From: Alphaproteobacteria bacterium
GTDB taxonomy: Bacteria; Pseudomonadota; Alphaproteobacteria; SHVP01
Assembly (NCBI GenBank): GCA_040216735.1
Contig: JAVJOO010000004.1
Span: forward strand, 83,019 to 121,395
Direction of reading: 5' to 3'
Length of the DNA stretch: 38,377 bases
Position numbers and translations under genes: made by a program. Of this stretch, positions 8,321 to 15,140 are shown in pieces; position 1 is the stretch's first letter, and each line of letters opens with the position of its first letter. The notes under the pieces are model-generated. The model was not told where the DNA came from and made no database searches. It saw only the letters and a list, made by a program, of their open reading frames with translations.

Positions 8321-8421
8321 CGTCATCCTGAGCCGGGCCGCCGCGCGGCCCGAGTCGAAGGGCCGGAGCAGAAGGGCCGTCGTCCTGAGCTGGGCAGCAC
8401 AGCGACCCAAGTCGAAGGGCC
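8321..8421. repeat. Two tandem 44-bp imperfect repeats (CCTGAGC...GTCGAAGGGCC type)
   Basis: Copies at 8321-8364 and 8378-8421 share the outer sequences CGTCRTCCTGAGC and AGTCGAAGGGCC around a variable, GC-rich, partly self-complementary centre. This is the form of short interspersed intergenic palindromes seen in many proteobacteria, where CCTGAGC...GTCGAAGG boundaries are frequent. The copies sit between a terminator and a tRNA gene and do not code. Function unknown. Confidence 0.7.
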
Positions 8422-8466
8422 AACCGTTTTGGCGGTCGCCGCCGGTTCGTGGTAATTGAAGACCGG

Positions 8467-8543
8467 GCGCCCTTAGCTCAGCTGGATAGAGCAACGGCCT
8501 TCTAAGCCGTAGGTCATAGGTTCGAATCCTATAGGGCGCGCCA
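8467..8543 (+). tRNA. tRNA-Arg (anticodon TCT)
   Basis: A 77-nt cloverleaf: acceptor GCGCCCT pairs with AGGGCGC, discriminator G and an encoded CCA. The D arm lies in TTAGCTCAGCTGGATAGAG. The anticodon stem is ACGGC/GCCGT with loop CTTCTAA (anticodon TCT, Arg, reading AGA/AGG). The T arm includes GGTTCGAATCC. No intron or odd base is seen. The gene is followed by a lower-GC segment, a typical setting for integration at a tRNA 3' end. Confidence 0.97.
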
Positions 8544-8853
8544 ATCTTTTCAGTGACTTAGGCTCTTCGCGGGGTCTTTTTTCATGTTGGGTGTGGTTAG
8601 CGAAGTTTTTGCTGTTTTCTAACGAATTCCAAGAGCTGTCAGCGTCTCCACGCGACATCGATGCAACATACGTTGCTGCAACGCTCGCAATTTTGGGGGA
8701 GTCCTCGGGAGTATAGGGCGGAGCCCCTCCTGCAGGAATCTGCAACCGCTCGTGAGTCTCCACCCAAAGGGTAAAACCCGTATATATCCTGGGTGAGGGT
8801 GCCACTGATCATTAGCACTAGCTCTTCAAGGTTGTTTCCGTCTAGCGTTCGGA
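8544..8853. other. Non-coding lower-GC stretch after tRNA-Arg
   Basis: About 310 bp without a convincing gene. Base composition is visibly less GC-rich than in the flanking genes. A minus-strand frame through here continues into the antisense of the tRNA and is best ignored. No integrase, clear att repeat or strong terminator is seen. It presumably holds the promoter of the diguanylate cyclase gene. Confidence 0.5.
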
Positions 8854-9834
8854 ATGCGGAAGCCACCGGTCCCGGAGAACGAAGCAAACCGACTACGCGA
8901 CCTTGAGCGTCATGCCGTTCTCGATACCGCCCCAGAGGCCGATTTCGATCGCATCACGCGAATCGCGAGCAAGGTTGTCGGGACCCCGATCGCCCTAGTG
9001 TCGCTGGTCGATGAGAGGCGTCAATGGTTCAAGTCACGAGTGGGCTTGGACGCAACGGAGACCCCTCGTGAGGTTGCATTTTGCGCACATGCAATCGCTG
9101 GCACTGAGACTTTTGTCGTAGGAGACGCCCTTAGCGACGAACGGTTTGAGGACAATCCGCTCGTCACTGGCGATCCCAATGTCCGCTTCTACGCAGGCGC
9201 GTTGTTGACCTCATCGAATGGAAACAATCTCGGTACGCTGTGCGTGATCGATCGCGAACCGCGGACCCTGACTGAAGATCAGCGACAGATACTCGAAGAC
9301 CTAGCCCATCTTGTGGTTCGCGAGCTGGAGCTGCGAAAGGCCGCTTCAATGGACCATCTGACCGGTGCTGCCAACCGCCGGATGTTCCTGGAAACTGCAC
9401 AAGGAGAGTTCGTTCGTGCACGACGCTACGGTCGGAACCTGTCAGCGATTATTTACGATCTCGACCATTTCAAGCTGGTCAACGATAAGCATGGTCACAT
9501 ATCAGGCGATGAAGCCCTGAAGGTGTTCGCGGGCGTTTGCCAGGACCAGATTAGAGAGCAAGACTACTTTGGACGCCTCGGGGGCGAGGAGTTCGGCCTC
9601 TTGCTGGTAGAGACCGCTGGCGAGCAAGCGCTAACTGTCGTCAACCGCATGCTCCGTGAGCTCAGCGCTGTTTCGATCAGAGCAGAAGACCGGACCTTTT
9701 CGATTACAGCGAGTGCAGGTGTTGCTTCTCTGCGCGACCAAGACGAAACACTGGGCGACCTTATGATCCGAGCGGACAAGGCACTTTATGATGCCAAAGA
9801 GAAGGGCCGCAATCAGGCGGCCCTAGACTCCTAG
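8854..9834 (+). CDS. GAF domain-containing diguanylate cyclase (GGDEF)
   Basis: A 326-residue cytoplasmic protein. A GAF sensor domain (about residues 25-155; IALVSLVDERRQWFKS, FCAHAI and LCVIDREPRTLTEDQ are typical) is followed by a GGDEF domain (about 160-320; MDHLTGAANRR, YDLDHFKLVNDKHGH, intact active site GGEEF at 243-247). The allosteric inhibitory site RxxD is present as REQD (234-237), five residues before GGEEF. It should therefore be an active, product-inhibited cyclic-di-GMP synthase responding to a small ligand or redox cue. No transmembrane segment is seen. GC and codon use are lower than in neighbouring genes and it lies just past a tRNA, so recent acquisition is possible. The ribosome site is weak. 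Confidence 0.93.
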   Translation: MRKPPVPENEANRLRDLERHAVLDTAPEADFDRITRIASKVVGTPIALVSLVDERRQWFKSRVGLDATETPREVAFCAHAIAGTETFVVGDALSDERFEDNPLVTGDPNVRFYAGALLTSSNGNNLGTLCVIDREPRTLTEDQRQILEDLAHLVVRELELRKAASMDHLTGAANRRMFLETAQGEFVRARRYGRNLSAIIYDLDHFKLVNDKHGHISGDEALKVFAGVCQDQIREQDYFGRLGGEEFGLLLVETAGEQALTVVNRMLRELSAVSIRAEDRTFSITASAGVASLRDQDETLGDLMIRADKALYDAKEKGRNQAALDS

Positions 9835-9907
9835 ATCGCTCTATTGCCCCGTCAACGACCGATTCCATTGCGATCATTGAGGCTAACAGGCGACCGAGGG
9901 ATCATCG

Positions 9908-10669
9908 ATGAAGATGCATGTTCTTTCTGGTGGCCGCGTTCGGATGTACAAGCACATCTATGTGCCGTCCTCATCGCCCGAAGAGACGGTCGAACTCCCG
10001 GTGGCCTGTTACCTGTTTCGCCATGCGCACGCCAATGTGTTGTTCGATACTGGATGCCACCCAAACGTCGCCGCCAACCCGGAAGCGCGGTGGGGGGAGA
10101 TGGCGCGGGACATCGTGCCGGTAATGCCTGTCGGCGATCACCTTCTCAACGAACTCGGCGCCATGGACCTAGGTCCGGAGGACATCGATGTTGTCGTGAA
10201 TTCCCACCTTCATTGCGATCATTGCGGTTGCAATGAGTTTTTCACGCGCGCCGCGTTCTACGTACATGCGGACGAACTAGAAGCGGTGCGCCAACCAAGG
10301 TCGGAAGGTCGGGGCTACTTCAGAGCCGATTGGGATCATCCAATGCCGGTCAACGAGCTCACCGGCGAAACCGACCTGTTAGGCGACGGGTGCCTGACGC
10401 TCCTGCCGCTACCGGGCCACACGCCCGGCCAAATCGGTCTGCTCGCGGAGCTTCCGACCAGCGGCGCCTACCTTCTCGCGTCAGATGCTCTGCCGATGGC
10501 GATCAACCTGGATCCAAGTATCGTGCCCAAGAACAATTGGAATGCCGAACGCTACTTGCACTCGTTGTCGGAGATTGCCCGTATTGGAAAATCCGGCGCA
10601 ACGGTACTCTTCGGGCACGACGAGAAGCAGTGGGGCGAGTTGCGCGGGAACGGTGGCACGTTTGAATAG
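9908..10669 (+). CDS. N-acyl homoserine lactonase-like metallo-beta-lactamase fold protein
   Basis: A 253-residue MBL-fold hydrolase. The metal-binding motif is SHLHCDHCG (HxHxDH), with later ligands in PLPGHTPGQIGL (His), ASDALPM (bridging Asp) and LFGHDEKQW (His). These, the length and the N-terminal MKMHVLSGGRVRMYKHIYVP fit the AiiA/AttM-type lactonase family. The likely reaction is opening of a lactone ring, with acyl-homoserine lactone signals as one candidate substrate; other lactones or esters are possible. A GAGGGAT ribosome site precedes the ATG. It follows the diguanylate cyclase by 73 nt on the same strand and may be co-transcribed with it. Confidence 0.85.
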   Translation: MKMHVLSGGRVRMYKHIYVPSSSPEETVELPVACYLFRHAHANVLFDTGCHPNVAANPEARWGEMARDIVPVMPVGDHLLNELGAMDLGPEDIDVVVNSHLHCDHCGCNEFFTRAAFYVHADELEAVRQPRSEGRGYFRADWDHPMPVNELTGETDLLGDGCLTLLPLPGHTPGQIGLLAELPTSGAYLLASDALPMAINLDPSIVPKNNWNAERYLHSLSEIARIGKSGATVLFGHDEKQWGELRGNGGTFE

Positions 10670-10877
10670 GCGGGTCGCTAGCAAGGCGACGAGGCTAAAC
10701 GTGCTGTAGCGCGAGTGGGCCGGTTCATTGACTAAAGGTCGAGTGCGATGTCGAGGCGAAAGGGAAATCCATGGCGCCTAGTTTTGAGCAGGCCAATGTA
10801 AGCCACCTCTTTCGCTACCCAGTAGAGAGCCTAGGGGCGGAAGTTCTGACCTCGGCCTCTCTCGCGCGGGCAGGGCG

Positions 10878-11543
10878 CTAGAAGTTCCCGGGCGCGTACC
10901 CCTTGGGGTAGGTGCGGTGCACCCAGTCGATCACGCCGGGGTCGTTGTTCACCTGGCGGCAGAGCTTTCGCAATTTCGGAAAGGGCGCGAGCAGGTCGGT
11001 CGGCAGATGATCGATGGTGCCCGACGTCAGCCAGCCGAACAGGCGCCACGCGGCGATGTCGGCGATGGTCAGGCTGTCGCCGACGAACCAATCGCCGGTG
11101 TTCCGCCCGAGCTGTTCTTCGAGGAAGCCGATCTTCCGGGGCAATGGGCCGGCGGCCAGGTCCAACCGCATCTGCTTTTTCTTCGCGTCGTCCTGCTCCG
11201 CGTTGGCCGGGCCGAGCAGCACGGTGATATCGGTCGCCATGTCGATCACCTGGTCGACCAGCGCGGCGGCGACCATATCGGTCGGGTAAAGGCCTGCGAG
11301 CTTGCCGCAAATCCGGCTGATGCCGCCGGTCTGGGCGATGCTTTGGCCGTCCACGACTAGGCAAGGGATCTGCCGGAAGGGGATGATCGTGCCGTCGCGC
11401 AATCTCCCCGTTTCCTTGGCTTCAAGAAATTCGTCGCGGCTGATGCGCCGGTCGACGAAATCGACCTTGCCGAGATGCAGGGCGATCCGGCCGATTTCGG
11501 CGCGCCAGAACGGTAAGTCGACATAGATGAACGTCAATACCAC
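10878..11543 (-). CDS. Glutathione S-transferase family protein
   Basis: A 221-residue protein with a thioredoxin-like N-terminal domain (LTFIYVDLPFWRAEIGRIAL at the start, the glutathione-binding cis-Pro region IPFRQIPCLVVDGQSIAQT at about residues 55-73) and an all-helical C-terminal domain (GDWFVGDSLTIADIAAWRLFGWL, the conserved N-capping/ADI motif). It most resembles sigma/alpha-like soluble GSTs. The start is a GTG at 11543 with GGGAGAG upstream. It lies 18 nt after the stop of a TauD/TfdA dioxygenase gene in one operon, suggesting a joint role in breaking down or detoxifying an aromatic or sulfonated compound; the substrate is not deducible. Confidence 0.88.
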   Translation of the reverse strand: MVLTFIYVDLPFWRAEIGRIALHLGKVDFVDRRISRDEFLEAKETGRLRDGTIIPFRQIPCLVVDGQSIAQTGGISRICGKLAGLYPTDMVAAALVDQVIDMATDITVLLGPANAEQDDAKKKQMRLDLAAGPLPRKIGFLEEQLGRNTGDWFVGDSLTIADIAAWRLFGWLTSGTIDHLPTDLLAPFPKLRKLCRQVNNDPGVIDWVHRTYPKGYAPGNF

Positions 11544-11561
11544 GTGAGCTCTCTCCCTTTG

Positions 11562-12428
11562 TTAACGCAACCGCCCGCCGCCGATCGTCACCCGGTGCAT
11601 CACGCGCTTGAACCCGTGGTAGTCGTTGATCGGGTTGTGCTGGCTGGCGTAGTTGTCCCAGAACGCGAGCGCGCCCGGCGTCCACCCGAAGCGGCAGGTA
11701 AATTCGGGGCGCGCGAGATGCCGGAATAGGAACTGCAGAAGCGGGTCGCTCTCCTCGGGCGTCAGTTCCTTGAACCGTTCGGTATGCGCCGAATTGACGT
11801 AGAGCGCCTTGCGCCCGGTACGCGGATGGACGATGACCGCCGGGTGTTCGGCGACGAACTGGGTGGGCGCGCCGCCCTGGCCTTTGACACTGTCTTCGCG
11901 GGTCTTCGTCACCTCGGCCTTGGCCGAGTTCTGCACGACGGTGAGCGTCTCCAAATAGGTTTGCAGGCTCGGCGACAACGTCTCATAGGCGAGGTGCATA
12001 TTGGCGAACAACGTGTCGCCGCCGTAGGGCGGCAGGGCGACGGCATAGAGCAGTGCTCCCATGGGCGGCTCTTCGAGGTAGGTTGTGTCGGCGTGCCACA
12101 GCCCGCCGAAGTTCACGCGTTCGTCCGGGTTCTTGACGACGGGGACGACCGCGTCCGTGCCGCCCAGCCCCTTGACCATCGGATACGGAATGAGCGGCCC
12201 GAACCGTGCCGCGAAGGCCGCCTGACGTTGGGGTGTCAAATCCTGGCCGCGGAAAAAGAGGACATGGTGCTCGTTCAACGCGCCGGTGATCTCAGCGATC
12301 GCCGCGTCCGAAACGTCGGTCGAAAGATCGACACCGGAAACCTCGGCCCCCAGCGCCCCGGCGATGCGTTTGACCTGTATGTGCGTGTACGCCGAAAACG
12401 ACTTCGGCGGTTCCCAATCGCTCAACAT
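11562..12428 (-). CDS. TauD/TfdA family Fe(II)/2-oxoglutarate dioxygenase
   Basis: A 288-residue non-haem iron dioxygenase. The facial triad is visible as WHADTTYLEEPP (His-X-Asp) and a distal His near the C-terminus in MHRVTIGG, where the following Arg would bind 2-oxoglutarate. Other family signs: GAEVSGVDLS, HHVLFFRGQDLTPQ and AFAARFGPL. Members oxidise taurine, 2,4-D, alpha-ketoglutarate-dependent sulfonates or related compounds. The ATG at 12428 is preferred; residues upstream of it in the frame look like read-through of non-coding DNA. It is first in an operon with a glutathione S-transferase. Substrate open. Confidence 0.9.
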   Translation of the reverse strand: MLSDWEPPKSFSAYTHIQVKRIAGALGAEVSGVDLSTDVSDAAIAEITGALNEHHVLFFRGQDLTPQRQAAFAARFGPLIPYPMVKGLGGTDAVVPVVKNPDERVNFGGLWHADTTYLEEPPMGALLYAVALPPYGGDTLFANMHLAYETLSPSLQTYLETLTVVQNSAKAEVTKTREDSVKGQGGAPTQFVAEHPAVIVHPRTGRKALYVNSAHTERFKELTPEESDPLLQFLFRHLARPEFTCRFGWTPGALAFWDNYASQHNPINDYHGFKRVMHRVTIGGGRLR

Positions 12429-12621
12429 AACCGGGTCGTCGCTCCCACATCGGGGTTTTGCAAAGCGGTGCACACTTACTATTGGCGCCAGCGCATCATC
12501 CAGGCGCCGCTTTCTAAGCTAATGGAGGCGGGGGGCCATCGTAAAGCCGGGGCTCCGCTCAGGCGAACGCCTTCACCCCGGTCGAAGTCGTGGATCCGCG
12601 TGCCCCTGTGCGGTCTTGTCG

Positions 12622-13182
12622 CTAGCGCCGCGCCTTCTTGCGCGCGGCGGACTTCGTAGCCGGCTTTTTCTTGGCGGCGCGCTTCGGCTGCGTCTTCTTC
12701 GCCGCCGTCTTGCGGGCGGGCTTCTTCGCCGGCGTGCGCTTGGCCTTGGCGGCCTTTTTCGTGGCCTTCTTCGCCGGGCCCCGGATGTACTTCCGCATTG
12801 CGGGATCGTCGGTGGCGCCGAGAATGGCGCCGCGGTCGTCGGCGACGTAGGAAACGCTGTCCGCCCGCGTCGACTTGCCCATCGTCTCCGCGAGCTGGGC
12901 TTGCTCCTCCAGGATTTGGAAGACCCGGGCGATGAGGTCGTCGCGCCGGGCAACGCGCTCGGCAGCGACCTCATCGCTGGCGCGGTAGGCTTCGACCTTC
13001 TTGCGCGCGACCAGGCCCGCTTCGTCGAGCAAGCGCTCGAGCGTGTCGTGACGTTCGATTGCGACGGACAGTTCGCCGGTCAGTGCGATGATCATCGCCA
13101 TCAAGTGGTCGATGGCGGGATCGCTGAAGAACTGCGGTTTCGGTCCGCGCGACCGGCGCGGTAATTTGACCGGATCAGCCAT
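12622..13182 (-). CDS. Conserved hypothetical with histone H1-like Lys/Ala-rich tail
   Basis: A 186-residue protein in two parts. Residues 1-130 form an acidic-to-neutral helical region (HLMAMIIALTGELSVAIERH, DTLERLLDEAGLVARKKVEAY, LIARVFQILEEQAQL). Residues about 135-186 are a repetitive Lys/Ala/Pro tail (KKATKKAAKAKRTPAKKPAR and onward) like bacterial histone H1-like proteins and the C-termini of some DNA-binding proteins. The tail would bind nucleic acid or another polyanion. The N-terminal domain is not one I can name. It follows methyltransferase 2 by 86 nt on the same strand. AAGGA lies before the ATG. A nucleoid-associated role is an inference. Confidence 0.75.
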   Translation of the reverse strand: MADPVKLPRRSRGPKPQFFSDPAIDHLMAMIIALTGELSVAIERHDTLERLLDEAGLVARKKVEAYRASDEVAAERVARRDDLIARVFQILEEQAQLAETMGKSTRADSVSYVADDRGAILGATDDPAMRKYIRGPAKKATKKAAKAKRTPAKKPARKTAAKKTQPKRAAKKKPATKSAARKKARR

Positions 13183-13268
13183 GTCATGGGTCCTTGTGGC
13201 AAGCGGGTGGCGTCAGGGCGGGCGCGCCGGCGCTGGGCCGGTCCGCCCGGTCGTTCAGGAACGTGCGT

Positions 13269-14450
13269 CTATTTCCAGGCGCCGAAGGAGAACCAGGCCT
13301 GGCCGTTCGATACCTCCGGCGGGACCTTGTCGCCGCGCACGCAGGCCTCGAACAGCGCGTCCGGCCAGGTGCCATAGTTCGGGGCACGGAACTGGATGTA
13401 GTTGCCTTTCTTGAAGCCGCAATCGGTGAATAGCTTCTCGAGGTTCTGGTGGCGGAACTGCCAGTAGTAGGGCTCGTTGTTGTAGTAGGCGTCCCAGTCG
13501 ACAACGAAATCCTCGTACGGACCGCTAACCTCCGAGACCGGCGGTAGTTCCTGGTTGATCATCAGGCCGCCCGGCTTAAGAACGCGTAGGGTCTCCTTGA
13601 GGATGTTCCTGGACGATTTCACGCTGATCTCGTGGAAGAAGAAGCTCGAGGTCACGAGATCGAAGGTGTTGTCCGGGAAGTCGAGCGTCTCGGCATTCTG
13701 CTGGCTGAAGTGCACCTTGCGTCCCGTTGCCTCGGCGCGCGCATGGCCATAGCGCACCATCGGCGCGCCGACATCGATCGCATGGGCTTCGGCCTCCGGA
13801 TAGACGTCCATCACCGAAAACAGCTGGCCGCCGGTCGAGCAGCCGAGATCGAGGTAGGTCTTCGGGTGAAAGTCAGGATACTTGATGCGCAGCGCGCGCG
13901 CCGCGGTCGCGCCCCAGCCGCCCTTGGAGCGGTGGGCAAGGCCGCCCGAAAACACGCCGACGCCATGGTGCAGAACGGCACCTTGGGCGACGTCGTCCTT
14001 GGTGTGCTCCTCATGGAAGCAACCCGGCATGAGATGAACGTCGAGCTCGCTCACGGTTTTGGGAATATCGACATTGGGGTTGAGGCGCAGCGATCCGCCC
14101 GACGGCGTTGAGGCGGCGGCGTCCTTGGCGGTTTGGATCAGCTCGGGGAGCTTGCGCTCGACCGAGGGCTGAACGCTCCACCAGGTCATGAGCTGGGCGT
14201 TATGGCGGAGCGCGCTCCACTCCTGGAAGATAGGTTCGCCGAGCATTTCCTTGCGAATCTCGTTGCCGGTCTTGGGCTTGCGACCGTTCTTTTTCTCGAA
14301 GCGCGGCTCGACGGCGTGGTCGTAGACCGTCTTCATGTCCTTGGCGTAGTCGAGCAGGATCCGCTTGCGCAGCGTGGACACGTAACCCTGGCGCGCGAGT
14401 TCGTCATGGGTCGGTTCGACCATATCGTCGATGTTGGGCAAATTGGACAT
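13269..14450 (-). CDS. Class I SAM-dependent methyltransferase (paralogue 2)
   Basis: A 393-residue protein clearly homologous over its full length to the methyltransferase at 7091-8224. SAM motif I is TYLDLGCSTGG, followed by AHAIDVGAPMVRYGHARA, NAETLDFPDNTFDLVTSS and LRVLKPGGLMINQEL. The N-terminal region shares SVERKLPEL, SLRLNPNV, LDVHLMPG and a DDVAQGA segment (DVVAGAE in paralogue 1), so the roughly 190-residue N-terminal part is a conserved companion domain. GAGGAGG precedes the ATG. It differs from paralogue 1 in a 'HHGVGVFSGGLAHRSKGGWG' insert region before the methyltransferase domain. The substrate is unknown. Confidence 0.87.
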   Translation of the reverse strand: MSNLPNIDDMVEPTHDELARQGYVSTLRKRILLDYAKDMKTVYDHAVEPRFEKKNGRKPKTGNEIRKEMLGEPIFQEWSALRHNAQLMTWWSVQPSVERKLPELIQTAKDAAASTPSGGSLRLNPNVDIPKTVSELDVHLMPGCFHEEHTKDDVAQGAVLHHGVGVFSGGLAHRSKGGWGATAARALRIKYPDFHPKTYLDLGCSTGGQLFSVMDVYPEAEAHAIDVGAPMVRYGHARAEATGRKVHFSQQNAETLDFPDNTFDLVTSSFFFHEISVKSSRNILKETLRVLKPGGLMINQELPPVSEVSGPYEDFVVDWDAYYNNEPYYWQFRHQNLEKLFTDCGFKKGNYIQFRAPNYGTWPDALFEACVRGDKVPPEVSNGQAWFSFGAWK

Positions 14451-14643
14451 GGGGGCCTCCTCGGCGGGTTCCTGAGGGCGCTGATAACGTGGCTCACTAT
14501 ACCATGACGCGACGCGCCCGTTGAAATGAACCGCTGCGGCTCTGGCCGTAGAGTGGATGCGGTGCGGTTGAGATGCGTTTGCGCCGGGGTGGCCCGAGGC
14601 AACGCGCCCGGAACCGATCGGAAAAATGCCGGCCGGGCGAACT

Positions 14644-14667
14644 CTCCTGACAGGATGGTGTCAGGAG
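14644..14667. promoter_or_regulatory. Perfect 9-bp inverted repeat upstream of the GFA-family gene
   Basis: CTCCTGACA (14644-14652) and TGTCAGGAG (14659-14667) are perfectly complementary, with a 6-nt spacer, about 60 nt upstream of the start of the GFA-family gene. The octamer GTCAGGAG recurs at 14714-14721, where its AGGAG serves as the ribosome site. A T tract is lacking, so an operator or mRNA hairpin is more likely than a terminator. Confidence 0.4.
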
Positions 14668-14726
14668 GGGGGCGCTAGGATGTGCTCCTTCGGTCCCTTG
14701 CGGGTCGCCAAACGTCAGGAGCACTC

Positions 14727-15131
14727 ATGTTGAAGACCTATCATGGAAGCTGTCACTGCGGCACCGTGCGTTATGAGGCCGACATCGACCTCGCCGCCGG
14801 CACCGGCAAATGTAACTGCTCGATCTGCACCAAAATTCGGAATTGGGCTGTCACTCTCAAGCCGACGGCCTTTCGGTTGCTTGCGGGCGATGCCGCTCTG
14901 AGCGGTTACCAATTCGCGACCAAGAGCGGCTATTACCACTTTTGCAGCCGGTGCGGCACGCAGGTTTTCAGCAAGGCTCACGTTCCCGAACTTGGCGGCG
15001 ACGTCGTGTCGGTTCGCGTCGCTACTCTCGACGACGCAACCCCGGAGGAACTGACCGCGGGTCCGGTGACCTATGCCAACGGTCGCGACAACCTTTGGTG
15101 GGAGGCGCCGGCGGAAACCCGGCACCTGTAG
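14727..15131 (+). CDS. GFA family (CENP-V/GFA domain) zinc protein
   Basis: A 134-residue protein of the glutathione-dependent formaldehyde-activating enzyme-like family. Zinc ligands appear as SCHCG (CxC), KCNCSIC (CxCxxC) and FCSRCGTQVF (CxxC), in the standard order. Family members are proposed to catalyse S-hydroxymethyl-glutathione formation or related thiol chemistry, but most are uncharacterised. The ATG at 14727 has AGGAG 5 nt upstream. It converges on the glutathionylspermidine gene with a 9-nt gap, placing two glutathione-linked functions side by side. Confidence 0.9.
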   Translation: MLKTYHGSCHCGTVRYEADIDLAAGTGKCNCSICTKIRNWAVTLKPTAFRLLAGDAALSGYQFATKSGYYHFCSRCGTQVFSKAHVPELGGDVVSVRVATLDDATPEELTAGPVTYANGRDNLWWEAPAETRHL

Positions 15132-15140
15132 CGGGCGGAC

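Noticed and set aside
8473-8805. Minus-strand frame ending in a peptide with RPIGFEPMTYGLEGRC
   Set aside because: This peptide is the translated antisense of the tRNA-Arg gene, a well-known spurious annotation; the rest of the frame has no recognisable domain.
12638-12850. Hydrophobic + strand frame rich in Phe/Ala/Val
   Set aside because: It is the complement of the Lys/Ala-rich tail codons, which produces Phe/Leu/Ala-rich artefacts resembling membrane segments.
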